The position numbers and the translations under genes were made by a program. Source: Agathobacter sp. (GTDB lineage Bacteria; Bacillota; Clostridia; Lachnospirales; Lachnospiraceae). From it: DNA of 36,663 bases. A model generated the notes under the pieces. It searched no databases, was not told where the DNA came from, and was given only the letters and a program-made list of their open reading frames with translations. Below are positions 16,145 through 25,524 of this stretch, one piece after another (the first letter of the stretch is position 1; the number at the start of each line of letters is the position of its first letter). The stretch is taken from contig JALEKN010000028.1 in the NCBI GenBank assembly GCA_022769125.1, forward strand, positions 1 to 36,663. Direction: 5' to 3'.

Positions 16145-16160
16145 ATAGGAGCATACAAAA

Positions 16161-18995
16161 ATGGCGAAGAAAGAAAGAAAATACATTAAGATCCGGGGAG
16201 CAAGTGAACACAATCTCAAATCAATCGACATCGATATTCCAAGAGATGAATTTGTCGTACTGACGGGATTGTCCGGTTCGGGTAAGTCATCCCTGGCATT
16301 CGATACGATTTATGCAGAGGGACAGCGGCGGTATATGGAGTCGTTGTCGTCTTATGCAAGACAGTTCCTCGGACAGATGGAAAAGCCGAATGTGGAATCT
16401 ATTGAGGGGCTTCCACCGGCAATCTCTATCGATCAGAAATCAACGAACCGCAACCCGCGTTCTACCGTTGGCACAGTGACGGAAATCTATGATTATTTTC
16501 GTCTGCTGTATGCAAGAATCGGAATCCCGCATTGTCCGAAGTGCGGCAGAGCAATTACAAAGCAGACGATCGACCAGATGGTGGATACGGTTATGCAGCT
16601 TCCGGAGAGGACGAAGCTGCAGATCCTGGCTCCGGTTGTCCGTGGACGAAAGGGTGAGCATCAGAAACTCTTCGAAAAGGCAAAGAAGAGCGGATATGTG
16701 CGCGTGATCGTTGACGGCAGCCAGTATGAACTAACAGAAGAAATCAAGCTAGATAAGAATATCAAACACAATATTGACATCATTGTAGACCGGCTGGTTG
16801 TAAAAGAGGGCATAGAAAAGCGTCTTACGGATTCTCTGGAGAATGTGTTTGCCCTGACAGAGGGAAATGCAATCGTTGATGTAATTGATGGAGAGCCTAT
16901 TAATTTTTCACAGAGCTTTGCCTGTCCGGACTGTGGAATCAGCATCGACGAGGTGGAACCGCGAAGCTTTTCTTTCAATAATCCGTTCGGGGCTTGTCCG
17001 GTATGCTACGGGCTAGGCTACAAGATGGAGTTTGATGAGGAGCTGATGATACCGGATAAGACCCTTTCATTGGCTGAGGGCGCGGTTCAGGTCATGGGAT
17101 GGCAGTCTTCCACGGATCCGAAGAGTTACACGTATGCAACACTGCGCGCTTTAGCGGATGGATATGGATTTTCTCTGGACACCCCATATAAGGATCTTCC
17201 GAAGGATATCCAGCATATGTTCATCCATGGCGGCGATGGAAGAGTTCTCAAAGTACATTACAAGGGACAGCGCGGAGAGGGCGTCTATGACCTTAATTGG
17301 GAAGGCCTGATCCGCAATGTGGAGCGCAGATACCGCGAGACGTTTTCGGAGACTGCGAAGGCAGAGTATGAGCAGTTCATGAGAATTACCCCATGTGCGG
17401 AGTGCCATGGAAAGAGACTTAAGAAAAGCTCTCTTGCCGTCACAGTTGCAGATAAGAATATCTACGACATGACAGACATGTCGGTAAAAGATCTGTGTGA
17501 TTTCCTTGATAACATGACACTTACAAAGCAGCAGCATTTTATTGGAGATCAGATTTTAAAGGAAATACGTTCCCGCGTGGGATTTTTGAAAGAAGTAGGA
17601 TTGGAATACCTTACGCTTACGAGAGGAACTGCAAGCCTGTCGGGCGGGGAAGCACAGCGAATCCGCCTTGCAACTCAGATTGGCTCCGGACTGGTCGGAG
17701 TGGCGTATATCCTTGACGAGCCAAGTATCGGATTGCACCAACGCGACAATGATAAGCTGCTACATGCTTTGATGAACCTGAAGAATCTCGGCAACTCCCT
17801 GATCGTTGTAGAGCATGATGAGGATACGATGAGGGCTGCGGACTACATTGTTGACATCGGTCCTGCAGCGGGAATTCACGGAGGAAAAGTGGTAGCTGCC
17901 GGCACTGCGGAAGAAATCATGAAGTGCAAAGATTCTATAACCGGCGCGTATCTAAGCGGAAGAATCAAGATACCGGTTCCGGATGAGAGAAGGAAGCCAA
18001 CCGGATTTATTACAATAAAAGGCGCAAGAGAGAATAACCTGAAGAATATTGATGTGGATATCCCGCTTGGCATCATGACCTGCATTACCGGTGTTTCCGG
18101 TTCGGGAAAGAGCTCTTTAACAAATGAGATCCTGTACAAGCACCTTGCAAAATCCTTGAATCGTGCACGGTGCATTGCGGGAGATCACGATGATATACTA
18201 GGCCTGGAACAGCTTGATAAGGTAATCGATATCGATCAGTCTCCAATCGGGCGAACCCCGAGATCCAACCCAGCGACATATACCGGAGTGTTTGATATGA
18301 TCCGTGATCTGTTCGCGGCAACACCGGATGCAAAGGCAAAGGGATACAAGAAGGGGCGTTTCAGCTTCAATGTCAAGGGGGGCAGATGTGAAGCCTGCGG
18401 CGGCGACGGTATTCTCAAGATAGAGATGCATTTTCTTCCGGATGTATACGTGCCTTGTGAAGTGTGCCAGGGCAAGCGCTATAATCGTGAGACACTCGAC
18501 GTTAAATATAAGGGAAAGAGCATCTATGATGTTCTGGACATGACGGTGGAGGATGCAGTGGAATTCTTTAAGAATGTTCCGGCTATCCAACGGAAAATAC
18601 AGACGCTTTATGATGTAGGACTCGGATATGTGAAGCTCGGACAGCCGTCAACAGAACTGTCGGGAGGTGAGGCACAGCGAATCAAGCTGGCAACGGAGCT
18701 TAGCCGGAAGAGCACGGGAAAGACAATTTATATTCTGGATGAGCCGACAACCGGACTGCATTTTGCAGATGTCCATAAGCTGATCGAAATACTGCGGAGG
18801 TTGTCTGAGGGTGGTAATACTGTTGTGGTAATTGAACATAATCTGGACGTGATAAAGACTGCGGATTATATCATTGATATGGGCCCGGAAGGTGGAGATG
18901 GCGGTGGTACAGTCATTGCGAAAGGAACCCCGGAGGAGATTTGCGAAGTGGAAGCCTCCTATACAGGCAAATTTTTACGCCCATATTTAAAATAG
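16161..18995 (+). CDS. uvrA: Excinuclease ABC subunit UvrA
   Basis: A 944-residue UvrA, the DNA-damage sensor ATPase that dimerises and loads UvrB. Two ABC modules are seen: first Walker [13 protein letters not shown] near residue 33 with signature [17 protein letters not shown] near 488 and [13 protein letters not shown]; second Walker [11 protein letters not shown] near 645 with [17 protein letters not shown] near 830 and [13 protein letters not shown]. Zinc-binding cysteines are intact: CPKCG near 120, CPDCG/CPVCYG near 254-286 and CEACGGDG...CEVCQGKRY near 742-773. The start has TAGGAG 8 bases upstream and lies 16 bases after uvrB, so the two form one SOS-regulated operon. Confidence 0.97.
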   Translation: MAKKERKYIKIRGASEHNLKSIDIDIPRDEFVVLTGLSGSGKSSLAFDTIYAEGQRRYMESLSSYARQFLGQMEKPNVESIEGLPPAISIDQKSTNRNPRSTVGTVTEIYDYFRLLYARIGIPHCPKCGRAITKQTIDQMVDTVMQLPERTKLQILAPVVRGRKGEHQKLFEKAKKSGYVRVIVDGSQYELTEEIKLDKNIKHNIDIIVDRLVVKEGIEKRLTDSLENVFALTEGNAIVDVIDGEPINFSQSFACPDCGISIDEVEPRSFSFNNPFGACPVCYGLGYKMEFDEELMIPDKTLSLAEGAVQVMGWQSSTDPKSYTYATLRALADGYGFSLDTPYKDLPKDIQHMFIHGGDGRVLKVHYKGQRGEGVYDLNWEGLIRNVERRYRETFSETAKAEYEQFMRITPCAECHGKRLKKSSLAVTVADKNIYDMTDMSVKDLCDFLDNMTLTKQQHFIGDQILKEIRSRVGFLKEVGLEYLTLTRGTASLSGGEAQRIRLATQIGSGLVGVAYILDEPSIGLHQRDNDKLLHALMNLKNLGNSLIVVEHDEDTMRAADYIVDIGPAAGIHGGKVVAAGTAEEIMKCKDSITGAYLSGRIKIPVPDERRKPTGFITIKGARENNLKNIDVDIPLGIMTCITGVSGSGKSSLTNEILYKHLAKSLNRARCIAGDHDDILGLEQLDKVIDIDQSPIGRTPRSNPATYTGVFDMIRDLFAATPDAKAKGYKKGRFSFNVKGGRCEACGGDGILKIEMHFLPDVYVPCEVCQGKRYNRETLDVKYKGKSIYDVLDMTVEDAVEFFKNVPAIQRKIQTLYDVGLGYVKLGQPSTELSGGEAQRIKLATELSRKSTGKTIYILDEPTTGLHFADVHKLIEILRRLSEGGNTVVVIEHNLDVIKTADYIIDMGPEGGDGGGTVIAKGTPEEICEVEASYTGKFLRPYLK

Positions 18996-19019
18996 GTTAA
19001 ATTAATCCCGAAAAACCAT

Positions 19020-19047
19020 TTGAAAAATGGAATTAATTGTATATAAT
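19020..19047 (+). promoter_or_regulatory. Sigma-A promoter of mbl
   Basis: TTGAAA at 19020-19025, 16-base spacer, perfect TATAAT at 19042-19047. It predicts a leader of about 95 bases. Confidence 0.7.
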
Positions 19048-19080
19048 GTTACTGTATAAGGGAAAATATGATTAACTGCC

Positions 19081-19102
19081 GTTTTGCACCCAAGTGCAGA
19101 AC
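19081..19102 (+). other. Small hairpin in the mbl leader
   Basis: TGCAC/GTGCA with a CCAA loop, extended by GTT/AAC across one mismatch. It sits midway between promoter and start codon. Function unknown; may be chance. Confidence 0.3.
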
Positions 19103-19147
19103 CGATGATCAGATATACATTTCAGATGGATTTGGAAGGAGAATAAC

Positions 19148-20143
19148 ATGATTGGATCAGATATCGGTATCGATCTGGGTACCGCCAGCATACTTGTTTA
19201 TATGAAGGGAAAGGGCGTTGTTCTTAAAGAGCCGTCCGTAGTAGCTTTTGACAGAGATACAAACAAAATTAAGGCCATCGGAGAAGAAGCGCGCCTGATG
19301 CTTGGAAGGACACCGGGCAATATTGTAGCAGTCCGCCCACTTCGCCAAGGCGTTATTTCGGACTATACGGTTACAGAGAAGATGATCAAGTACTTTATCC
19401 AGAAAGCACTTGGCAAGAAGAGTTTCCGTAAGCCGCGCATCAGTGTATGTATTCCAAGCGGGGCGACTGAGGTAGAGAAGAAGGCCGTTGAGGACGCAAC
19501 CTACAATGCGGGTGCGCGCGAGGTATCTATCATAGAGGAGCCGATCGCCGCTGCAATCGGTGCAGGAATTGATATTTCAAGACCATGCGGTAACATGATC
19601 GTAGATATCGGAGGCGGAACTTCAGATATCGCTGTTATTTCATTGGGGGGATCCGTTGTCAGCACCTCCATCAAAATTGCCGGTGATGATTTTGATGAGG
19701 CATTGGTTCGTTACATGCGTAAGAAGCATAATCTTCTGATTGGTGAGCGCACCGCGGAAGATATCAAGATTAAAATCGGTACCTGTTTCTCACTTGGTAC
19801 CAATGAAACTATGGATGTCCGTGGACGTAACCTTGTGACCGGTCTTCCTAAGACTATTACAGTAACCTCTGAGGAGACGGAAGAAGCACTTCGTGAGCCA
19901 ACCATGCAGATTGTAGAGGCGGTTCATTCCGTGCTTGAGAAGACACCGCCAGAGCTTGCAGCTGACGTTGCAGACAGGGGAATTGTTCTTACCGGAGGCG
20001 GGGCACTCCTCCGTGGTCTGGAAGAACTTATCGAAGAGAAAACAGGAATCAACACTATGACAGCGGAACATCCGATGACCTGCGTGGCAATCGGAACGGG
20101 TAAGTTTGTTGAGTTCCTCGCAGGAAAGCGCGACGACGATTAG
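19148..20143 (+). CDS. mbl: Rod shape-determining actin homologue (MreB/Mbl)
   Basis: A 331-residue bacterial actin that forms membrane-bound filaments guiding lateral wall synthesis. Motifs: phosphate-1 GIDLGTASILVY at residue 6, KEPSVVAFDRD, RPLRQGVISDYTVTEKMI near 63, the EEPIAAAIGAGIDI segment near 138, phosphate-2 MIVDIGGGTSDIAVISLGG near 158, GDDFDEAL, and adenosine motif IVLTGGGALLRGLEE near 285. The start has GGAAGGAG 7 bases upstream. I use mbl because the two flagellar rod genes follow directly, as in Bacillus mbl-flhO-flhP; by sequence alone MreB, Mbl and MreBH cannot be separated here. The usual mreC/mreD partners are absent, which supports Mbl over MreB. Confidence 0.92.
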   Translation: MIGSDIGIDLGTASILVYMKGKGVVLKEPSVVAFDRDTNKIKAIGEEARLMLGRTPGNIVAVRPLRQGVISDYTVTEKMIKYFIQKALGKKSFRKPRISVCIPSGATEVEKKAVEDATYNAGAREVSIIEEPIAAAIGAGIDISRPCGNMIVDIGGGTSDIAVISLGGSVVSTSIKIAGDDFDEALVRYMRKKHNLLIGERTAEDIKIKIGTCFSLGTNETMDVRGRNLVTGLPKTITVTSEETEEALREPTMQIVEAVHSVLEKTPPELAADVADRGIVLTGGGALLRGLEELIEEKTGINTMTAEHPMTCVAIGTGKFVEFLAGKRDDD

Positions 20144-20150
20144 AAATTTG

Positions 20151-20198
20151 TGACGGCATTGCGCAGTTCGTATGGAATTATGCGGTAATATGCCGTCA
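20151..20198 (+). other. Hairpin between mbl and the flagellar rod genes
   Basis: TGACGGCAT at 20151-20159 is the exact reverse complement of ATGCCGTCA at 20190-20198; further imperfect pairing continues inward (ATT/AAT, CGCA/TGCG). There is no T run, so it is not a classic terminator; it could cap the mbl transcript or bind a regulator. Confidence 0.5.
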
Positions 20199-20206
20199 GA
20201 TGCAGT

Positions 20207-20233
20207 TAATAAATAAGCTTTCACGACCGATAT
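20207..20233 (+). promoter_or_regulatory. Candidate sigma-28 (FliA/SigD) flagellar promoter
   Basis: TAAT at 20207-20210, 15 bases, then ACCGATAT at 20226-20233. The CCGATAT box and spacing fit the motility sigma factor consensus TAAA-N15-GCCGATAA, and it lies 38 bases before the flagellar rod gene. Confidence 0.55.
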
Positions 20234-20270
20234 ATATGTAGGAAGATATGCGAAAGGATGGTAGCAGTAT

Positions 20271-21071
20271 ATGGTAAAAGGACTATACACAGCCTATACG
20301 GGAATGACCAACGAGATGAAACGTCTTGACGTTCTGGCGAATAATCTCGCAAATTCAAATACTACCGGATACAAAAAAGAGGGGACAACCTCGATGTCTT
20401 TCGCAGAGGAGTATGCGATCAAGATTAAGGACAGCTCCGATTACGGATTGCATAAGAGGCTTGGAACGATCTATATGGGAGCTCATCTTGGAGAGGTGTA
20501 TACTGACTGGCAGGAGGGCAGCCTCAAGGTGACGGACAAGTCTACCGACTTTGCAGTCGGAGGTGAGGGCTTCTTTGCGGTTGCCTTTACAGATAAAGAA
20601 GGCAATACTTCCATGAAGCTTACCAGAGATGGCTCCTTTACATTGAATGCGAATGGTTATCTTGTAACCGCAGATGGTGATTACGTTCTTAATGCTACAG
20701 GAGCGTTGAATGGAGAACCGACCGTGGCAAATTACATTCAGATTGATCCGAATGCAAGTTTTTCTGTAGATCAGATGGGCTATGTGTACCAGAATGGCCA
20801 GGTAGTGGGAACAATCGGTCTTGTGAATGTGGACAATTATGATTACATCGAAAAGTACGGAGAGAATATGTACAACGTGCTTGATGGTGGGAATCTTGTT
20901 GCGGCGGACGGTACAATTTTGCAAGGAACGCTTGAGTCTTCCAATGTAAATGTTGTATCAGAGATGGTTAACATGATTACAATCCAGCGAGCATACGAGG
21001 CAGGACAAAAGGTAATCACATCCATTGACGAGACGCTTAATATTTCAGCGACTCAGGTTGGTAAAGTCTGA
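20271..21071 (+). CDS. Flagellar rod protein, FlgF/FlhO type
   Basis: A 266-residue flagellar hook-basal body protein. The N-terminal rod motif GLYTAYTGMTNEMKRLDVLANNLANSNTTGYKKEG (residues 4-38) and the C-terminal FlgG-type segment ESSNVNVVSEMVNMITIQRAYEAGQKVITSIDETLNISA (near 222-260) are both complete; these pair as coiled coils in the axial structure. The middle holds the FAVGGEGFFAVAF domain of FlgE/F/G proteins. It is shorter than hook protein and best fits a rod subunit equivalent to Bacillus FlhO. Exported by the flagellar type III system, so no signal peptide. AAAGGA lies about 13 bases upstream of the start. Followed by a second rod gene and flgJ-like gene, likely one operon. Confidence 0.9.
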   Translation: MVKGLYTAYTGMTNEMKRLDVLANNLANSNTTGYKKEGTTSMSFAEEYAIKIKDSSDYGLHKRLGTIYMGAHLGEVYTDWQEGSLKVTDKSTDFAVGGEGFFAVAFTDKEGNTSMKLTRDGSFTLNANGYLVTADGDYVLNATGALNGEPTVANYIQIDPNASFSVDQMGYVYQNGQVVGTIGLVNVDNYDYIEKYGENMYNVLDGGNLVAADGTILQGTLESSNVNVVSEMVNMITIQRAYEAGQKVITSIDETLNISATQVGKV

Positions 21072-21111
21072 TACGGGTAAACGGCACGTTTAAGAAGGAG
21101 ACATATGCCTT

Positions 21112-21930
21112 ATGATGAGAGCACTTTATACCGCAGCAACGGGTATGACTGCAGAGCAGACAAACGTAGATACGATTGCCAACAATCTGGCAAATGTCAA
21201 TACAACCGGATATAAAACAGAGCGTACAGAGTTTAAGTCACTGCTGTATCAGGAGATTCAGACAGTTACTACCTCTGCAAACGGAGAGCAGAAACCAATC
21301 GGTGCTCAAGCCGGACTTGGAGTCCGGGTGGCAGCAACCTCCTCTCTTTATACGCAGGGATCCCTTACAGAGACGGAGAATTTAACGGATTTCGCGATCG
21401 AGGGAGATGGATTCTTTGCGGTACGCGGAGCTGATGGGCAGACTTACTTTACCAGAAATGGTAATTTTACATGGAGCCTTGATGCAAATGGCAACACGAT
21501 CCTTGCGAGTCACGATGGATATCCTGTATTGGACACAACCGGAAATGTAATCCAGCTACCGGACGGAGTGTCAGCAGAATCTCTTGTATTCAATAAGGAT
21601 GGCAGTATTTTATATGTAACGAATGAGGGAACTTCCGTCAATATGAATCAGACAATCGCTCTGTATCAGTTCAGCAATCCAGCCGGACTTGAAAAAATGT
21701 CGGACAGCCTGCTTGCACAGACTGATGCATCCGGGGCTGCAATGCTTGAGGTTGGTACACCGGGATTGACGCAGAGTGAACTTCATCAGGGATATATTGA
21801 GGGTTCTAATGTCTCTGTTGCAGATGAGATGGTTAATATGATCATTGCACAGAGAGCATATGAATTAAATTCTAAAGCAATTACAACGGCTGACTCAATG
21901 CTTGATACCGCGAATAATCTGAAGAGATAA
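21112..21930 (+). CDS. Flagellar rod protein, FlgG/FlhP type
   Basis: A 272-residue flagellar basal-body rod protein with the complete N-terminal motif RALYTAATGMTAEQTNVDTIANNLANVNTTGYKTER and the C-terminal IEGSNVSVADEMVNMIIAQRAYELNSKAITTADSMLDTANNLKR. It is closest to distal rod protein FlgG (Bacillus FlhP): GDGFFAVRGADGQTYFTRNGNFTWSLDANG is typical. Two adjacent ATG codons (21112, 21115) could start it; AAGGAG at 21095-21100 favours either equally and homologues usually have one Met before R-L/A-L-Y. It lies 40 bases after the first rod gene. Together they form the rod between the MS ring and hook. Confidence 0.92.
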   Translation: MMRALYTAATGMTAEQTNVDTIANNLANVNTTGYKTERTEFKSLLYQEIQTVTTSANGEQKPIGAQAGLGVRVAATSSLYTQGSLTETENLTDFAIEGDGFFAVRGADGQTYFTRNGNFTWSLDANGNTILASHDGYPVLDTTGNVIQLPDGVSAESLVFNKDGSILYVTNEGTSVNMNQTIALYQFSNPAGLEKMSDSLLAQTDASGAAMLEVGTPGLTQSELHQGYIEGSNVSVADEMVNMIIAQRAYELNSKAITTADSMLDTANNLKR

Positions 21931-22019
21931 CAGTGTGGTAGCAGGGGGACCGATACATAGGTGAGCATAGGATTTCTGACAGAGTGAAGAAGATAGGCTC
22001 GGCGTATGGAGGAGCATAG

Positions 22020-22379
22020 ATGGATATATCGTCATTAAATGGTTTATCATATTCAACGGCGCAGACGCAGGCGGGATCAGCAGCGGCAAGCTCAATCACG
22101 TCAGCTGCAAGTAAGCTGTCATCTGAATCCAGCGAAGAAGAACTCAAAGGAGTGCTGAAAGATTTCGAATCTTATTTTGTTGAGCAGATGCTCAAGGAAG
22201 TAAAGGACTCGCTTACTATGAGTGATGACGAGGACAGTGATTCCACGATGTCACAGTACAAGGACTTGTACATGGATCAGGCAATCGAATTGGTTGCAGA
22301 TGAAGTCGTAGATAGTCTTGGCGGGAACGTGACACAGCAGCTGTATGAGCAGATGAAGCGCAATTACAATATCCAGTAG
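22020..22379 (+). CDS. FlgJ-like rod-binding protein without muramidase domain
   Basis: A 119-residue protein consisting of a Ser/Ala-rich N-terminus (residues 1-40) and a rod-binding domain (near 45-115: DFESYFVEQMLKEVKDSL, DLYMDQAIELVADEV, LGGNVTQQLYEQMKRNY) as in the N-terminal half of proteobacterial FlgJ. The peptidoglycan hydrolase half of FlgJ is absent, which is normal in Firmicutes, so wall opening must be done by a separate enzyme. It acts as a scaffold capping rod assembly in the periplasm-equivalent space. GGAGG lies 9 bases upstream of the start. Last gene of the rod operon, followed by a terminator. Confidence 0.88.
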   Translation: MDISSLNGLSYSTAQTQAGSAAASSITSAASKLSSESSEEELKGVLKDFESYFVEQMLKEVKDSLTMSDDEDSDSTMSQYKDLYMDQAIELVADEVVDSLGGNVTQQLYEQMKRNYNIQ

Positions 22380-22400
22380 GCAGATAAAGAGTGGGACAAT

Positions 22401-22436
22401 AAACGCCATGGCCAAATACAAGGGTCATGGCGTTTT
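22401..22436 (+). terminator. Terminator after the flagellar rod operon
   Basis: AAACGCCATG / CATGGCGTTT form a perfect 10-bp stem (22401-22410 with 22426-22435), with CC/GG continuing inward, and end in TTTT. Confidence 0.85.
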
Positions 22437-22450
22437 ACAATATGGAGGAG

Positions 22451-22488
22451 TACGGCCTGCAGATGCAAGTTTGGTCGTACAGGCCGTA
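22451..22488 (+). other. Hairpin upstream of recD2
   Basis: TACGGCCTG / CAGGCCGTA is a perfect 9-bp stem (22451-22459 with 22480-22488) with a 20-base loop. There is no T run. It precedes recD2 by 34 bases and lies just after the rod operon terminator; a TAAAAT at 22487-22492 overlaps its right arm but lacks a convincing -35. Confidence 0.45.
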
Positions 22489-22522
22489 AAATGAAAATCA
22501 ACATACACAAAGAGGGCAAATT

Positions 22523-24796
22523 TTGGAAACAGTAAATGGATATGTGGATCATATCATATATAGAAATGCCGATAATGGCTATACGGTTCTGATCCTCATT
22601 GTAGATGAGGAAGAACTGACCTGCGTGGGGACTTTCCCGGAGATCGTAGAAGGGGAAAACATTGAGGCGAAAGGTGAGTACACGGATCATCCGACATATG
22701 GCAGACAGTTCAAGGTGGCGTCTTACGAAGAGAAAGCACCCGAAGATGAAGTGGCAATCGAACGTTACCTTGGCTCTGGGGCAATCAAAGGAATCGGAAT
22801 TGCATTGGCTGCCCGTATTGTGCGCCGCTTTAAAGATGATACGTTCCGCATTATAGAAGAAGAACCGGAAAGGCTTGCGGAGATTAAAGGAATCAGCGAA
22901 CGCAAGGCGATGGAGATTGCTGAGCAGGTTAATGCCAAGAAAGATCTCCGGCAGGCGATGATTTTTCTACAGCAGTATGGGATCCATACAAACCTCGCAG
23001 TTAAGATATACAATACATATGGCTCTGAAATCTATAGCATTCTGACCGAAAATCCATATCGGCTTGCGGAGGATATTGATGGCGTAGGATTTCGGACGGC
23101 AGATGAGATTGCTACGAGAGTAGGGGTACGAACAGACTCGGATTTTCGAATTCGGAGCGGCATACTCTATGTGCTGCAGCTGGCATCCGGAGAAGGGCAT
23201 ACGTACCTTCCGCTTGAGGAATTGACACAGAGGGCGAGCACTCTTCTCGAAGTAGAACCGGAATATATCGAACCACACTATATGAACCTTGCGATGGATC
23301 GTAAGATCATTATGCAGCAGAATGATGGAGTTACACAGATTTATGCAACTTCCTTCTATTATATGGAGGCAAATTCAGCGACAATGCTCAGACAGCTGGA
23401 TATCTCCTATGAAGTGGCAGATGAGGTGATTGAAGCCCGCATCCGGAAAATCGAGAAGGAAACAAAAATGGAGCTGGATGAGCACCAGATCGAGGCTGTA
23501 AAGGAAGCGGTAAGGAATGGACTTCTTATTATAACAGGAGGACCCGGTACCGGAAAAACGACCACGATCAATACGATTATCCGGTACTTTGAATCGGAAG
23601 GATTGGATATCTTTCTGGCGGCTCCGACTGGCCGCGCGGCAAAGCGTATGAGTGAGACAACCGGATTTGAGGCGAGAACAATTCACCGCATGCTTGAACT
23701 GACAGGCGGCATGGGGGATGAGACGAGCACAGGAGGCGGAATGACGACAGCTGCGCGCGCTGGAGGAGGCAGCAACAGCATGCAAGGCGCAGGAATCCAC
23801 TTTGAACGCAACGAAACGAATCCATTAGAAACCGACGTGATCATCGTAGACGAGATGTCAATGGTGGATATTACACTTATGTATGCTCTGCTAAAGGCAG
23901 TGGCCGCCGGAACGAGGCTGATTCTGGTGGGTGATACCAATCAGCTGCCAAGCGTTGGACCGGGTAGTGTCTTAAAGGACATCATTGACTCCGAACAATT
24001 CCATACGGTAAAGCTGACAAAGATTTTCCGGCAGGCAAGCACGAGCGACATTATTGTAAATGCGCACAAGATCAACCGTGGAGAGAAAATCAGTCTGGAT
24101 AATCAGAGCCGTGATTTCTTCTTTTTAAAGAGATATGATGCAGACAAGATCATCAATGTTACGCTCCAACTGATCAAACAGAAGCTGCCGAAGTACGTGG
24201 ATGCCGGGGAATATGATATCCAGGTACTGACACCGATGAGAAAGGGATTGCTCGGTGTGGAACGCTTAAACCAGATTCTTCAGATGTACTTAAACCCACC
24301 CGCCAAGACAAAGCGCGAGAAGGAATACGGAAGCACGATATTCCGTGAGGGCGATAAGGTCATGCAGGTGAAGAATAACTATCAGATGGAGTGGGAAATC
24401 CGCACGAAGTATGGCCTGTGTATCGACAAAGGAACAGGTATCTTTAATGGAGACACAGGAATCATTGAGGAAATCAACGATTTTGCGGAGACAATGACTA
24501 TCTCCTTCGATGAAGGCAAGATGGTGGAATATTCCTTCAAGAATCTTGAAGAACTTGAGCTTGCCTACGCGGTGACCATCCACAAGTCGCAGGGATCGGA
24601 GTATCCGGCGGTTGTTATACCGCTTCTGACGGGACCAAGGATGCTCATGAATCGAAATCTTCTATATACAGCCGTTACAAGAGCAAAAAAATGTGTTACT
24701 ATTGTAGGAGATGAAAACACTTTCGATATGATGGTTGAGAATAATTCCGAGCAGAAAAGATATAGTGGACTAAAGAATCAACTGATAAAGGAGTAA
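22523..24796 (+). CDS. recD2: SF1 DNA helicase RecD2
   Basis: A 757-residue 5'-3' helicase of the RecD2 (RecBC-independent) family, involved in replication fork maintenance and repair. N-terminal domain with VNGYVDHIIYRNADNGYTVL; helix-hairpin-helix segments GIGIALAARIVRRF, IKGISERKAMEIAEQ and ADDIDGVGF-like residues near 175; helicase core with Walker A TGGPGTGKTTTI near residue 340, VIIVDEMSMVD near 440, LVGDTNQLPSVGPGSVL near 470, KIFRQA, and the C-terminal YAVTIHKSQGSEYPAV and LLYTAVTRAKK. It starts at TTG 22523, supported by AGAGGG 6 bases upstream and the homologous METVNGYV start. A Gly/Thr/Ser-rich insert near 393-425 is not usual. A GNAT gene follows 6 bases downstream. Confidence 0.94.
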   Translation: METVNGYVDHIIYRNADNGYTVLILIVDEEELTCVGTFPEIVEGENIEAKGEYTDHPTYGRQFKVASYEEKAPEDEVAIERYLGSGAIKGIGIALAARIVRRFKDDTFRIIEEEPERLAEIKGISERKAMEIAEQVNAKKDLRQAMIFLQQYGIHTNLAVKIYNTYGSEIYSILTENPYRLAEDIDGVGFRTADEIATRVGVRTDSDFRIRSGILYVLQLASGEGHTYLPLEELTQRASTLLEVEPEYIEPHYMNLAMDRKIIMQQNDGVTQIYATSFYYMEANSATMLRQLDISYEVADEVIEARIRKIEKETKMELDEHQIEAVKEAVRNGLLIITGGPGTGKTTTINTIIRYFESEGLDIFLAAPTGRAAKRMSETTGFEARTIHRMLELTGGMGDETSTGGGMTTAARAGGGSNSMQGAGIHFERNETNPLETDVIIVDEMSMVDITLMYALLKAVAAGTRLILVGDTNQLPSVGPGSVLKDIIDSEQFHTVKLTKIFRQASTSDIIVNAHKINRGEKISLDNQSRDFFFLKRYDADKIINVTLQLIKQKLPKYVDAGEYDIQVLTPMRKGLLGVERLNQILQMYLNPPAKTKREKEYGSTIFREGDKVMQVKNNYQMEWEIRTKYGLCIDKGTGIFNGDTGIIEEINDFAETMTISFDEGKMVEYSFKNLEELELAYAVTIHKSQGSEYPAVVIPLLTGPRMLMNRNLLYTAVTRAKKCVTIVGDENTFDMMVENNSEQKRYSGLKNQLIKE

Positions 24797-24802
24797 CAGA
24801 GA

Positions 24803-25432
24803 ATGGCAGAAATACGAATGCTTCAAATAGAAGAAATTCCGCAAGCGGTAGAATTGGCACAGGGCGTGTTTGGATTTGATTTAAGACAGACAATCACAGA
24901 CCCGCAGACAATCCGTTTCTTTGAAGAGTACACCAATCTTGAGAATCTGAAGAATATGGTATCCGGAAAGAAACTGTATATGTGGGGCGTGTTCGAGGGA
25001 GCACAGCTATGCGCAATGTCTGCTATGCAGCCGGAGGGACATATCACCATGCTTTATGTGTACCCATACTTCCGTAAGAAGAAATACGCAAGACAGCTCC
25101 TTGATACAATGCGAAGATTTGCGAAGCAGACGCTTGGACTGGAGCGTGTGACAGCCTGTGCACTTCCGGCGTGGACAGCAAGCTTTTTTGTACACAACGG
25201 ATTCTGGCAGCTCCCGCTGCAGCCAGCCGCAACAGCACAGCCGGGTGCAGGAACAACACAGAATCCGGCACCGACCTTCGTGTATGTTGAGGCAAAAACC
25301 TTAAATGACGTTGTTTATCCTACAAAGAAGATTCCGAAGGCTGCACTTGCAACAACGATCATACTGACCATTCTGGCGATCCTGGCAGTCATAATCGGCT
25401 ATTTCGGATTGTACGGAGTGGACTTGTTATAA
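24803..25432 (+). CDS. GNAT-family acetyltransferase with C-terminal membrane anchor
   Basis: A 209-residue protein. Residues 1-130 have the GNAT acetyl-CoA fold: IEEIPQAVELAQGVF at the N-terminus, the beta-4/loop ITMLYVYPYFRKKKYARQLLDTM (residues 74-97, pyrophosphate-binding loop region) and SFFVHNGFWQLP. A low-complexity linker rich in Pro/Ala/Thr/Gly/Gln (near 133-155) follows, then a basic stretch and one strong hydrophobic helix ATTIILTILAILAVIIGYFGLYG ending at the C-terminus. It is therefore predicted to be tail-anchored with the enzyme in the cytoplasm. The substrate is unknown. AAAGGAG lies 9 bases upstream, overlapping the end of recD2, so it is in the recD2 operon. Confidence 0.8.
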   Translation: MAEIRMLQIEEIPQAVELAQGVFGFDLRQTITDPQTIRFFEEYTNLENLKNMVSGKKLYMWGVFEGAQLCAMSAMQPEGHITMLYVYPYFRKKKYARQLLDTMRRFAKQTLGLERVTACALPAWTASFFVHNGFWQLPLQPAATAQPGAGTTQNPAPTFVYVEAKTLNDVVYPTKKIPKAALATTIILTILAILAVIIGYFGLYGVDLL

Positions 25433-25494
25433 ATTTACTGAAAAAGCTGAAAAATCCTATCAAAATCTCGGCATATTTTTCCACCTCAAAACAG

Positions 25495-25523
25495 TTGAAA
25501 AACATGCCGGGGTATGATAAACT
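25495..25523 (+). promoter_or_regulatory. Promoter P1 of carAB
   Basis: TTGAAA at 25495-25500, 17-base spacer, TAAACT at 25518-25523 with TGA just before it (extended -10). Confidence 0.6.
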
Positions 25524-25524
25524 T

